Below, piece after piece: positions 21,587 to 21,601 of a stretch of DNA of 21,601 nucleotides (its first letter is position 1; every line of letters begins with the position of its first letter). Source of the stretch: Candidatus Huberarchaeum crystalense. Its GTDB lineage: Archaea > Huberarchaeota > Huberarchaeia > Huberarchaeales > Huberarchaeaceae. Position numbers and translations under genes: made by a program. Location of the stretch: contig PFSX01000011.1 of NCBI GenBank assembly GCA_002789275.1, positions 8,230 through 29,830 on the forward strand, in the 5' to 3' direction. The notes under the pieces were generated by a model. That model saw only the letters and a list, made by a program, of their open reading frames with translations. It did not search any database and had not been told where the DNA came from.

Positions 21587-21601
21587 AATTTATATTTTGT
21601 T

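Overview
The window comes from an AT-rich archaeal genome. Archaeal markers include aTrm56, aIF2-alpha, two archaeal-type RNase P proteins (Pop5/Rnp2 and Rpp30/Rnp3), RpoK/Rpb6, archaeal uS15, DUF2070, a tRNA-splicing endonuclease and FtsZ. Short genes, 1-bp gene overlaps, a minimal EndA and the spoIIM-endA pair suggest a DPANN-type lineage such as Woesearchaeota or Pacearchaeota; that placement is inference. No CRISPR array, transposase or integrase gene was found.

Layout. 1-260: no gene, one inverted repeat. 261-3093: DUF2070 membrane protein and a DHH phosphoesterase, both minus. 3136-3385: a 51-bp tandem repeat, then tRNA-Trp (minus). 3433-5202: ndk, spoIIM and a minimal tRNA-splicing endonuclease (plus). 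5203-5385: a broken gene. 5408-6878: a small upstream ORF and gatB. 6996-7807: RNase P Pop5 and a UPF0145 protein (minus). 7985-8533: aTrm56. 8534-9441: 900 bases without a protein gene but with GC-rich, strongly folding islands and a hairpin-rich ftsZ leader. 9442-10563: ftsZ. 10656-11966: mostly noncoding, with a 56-bp repeat, a frameshifted small gene, tRNA-Ala, tRNA-Leu and a cluster of partial tRNA-Leu copies carrying hairpins. 11968-12623: uS15 and RpoK. 12694-14618: a processive-type glycosyltransferase and a membrane-anchored thioredoxin-fold protein (minus). 14761-14968: a partial tRNA-Thr copy with the same hairpin, then tRNA-Thr. 15011-18476: pyrG, aIF2-alpha and a PfkB kinase (plus). 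18659-20749: topoisomerase IA (minus). 20927-21586: Rpp30 (plus).

The gene content is mainly information processing: tRNA maturation (two RNase P proteins, EndA, Trm56), tRNA amidation (GatB), translation, transcription, topology, nucleotide supply (Ndk, PyrG) and division (FtsZ). First genes of transcripts often have a TATA-like element about 27 bases before the start codon, suggesting leaderless mRNAs. Several internal genes (rpoK, the thioredoxin-fold gene) and ftsZ have a Shine-Dalgarno sequence.

The most unusual signals are non-protein ones. (1) Truncated copies of tRNA 3' ends lie directly downstream of tRNA-Leu and tRNA-Thr, associated with the same two-stem hairpin. (2) Short tandem duplications (36-117 bp) sit repeatedly at gene edges. 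(3) The palindrome GCGCGC is strongly over-represented in an AT-rich background. (4) Two candidate structured RNAs and a hairpin array lie upstream of ftsZ.
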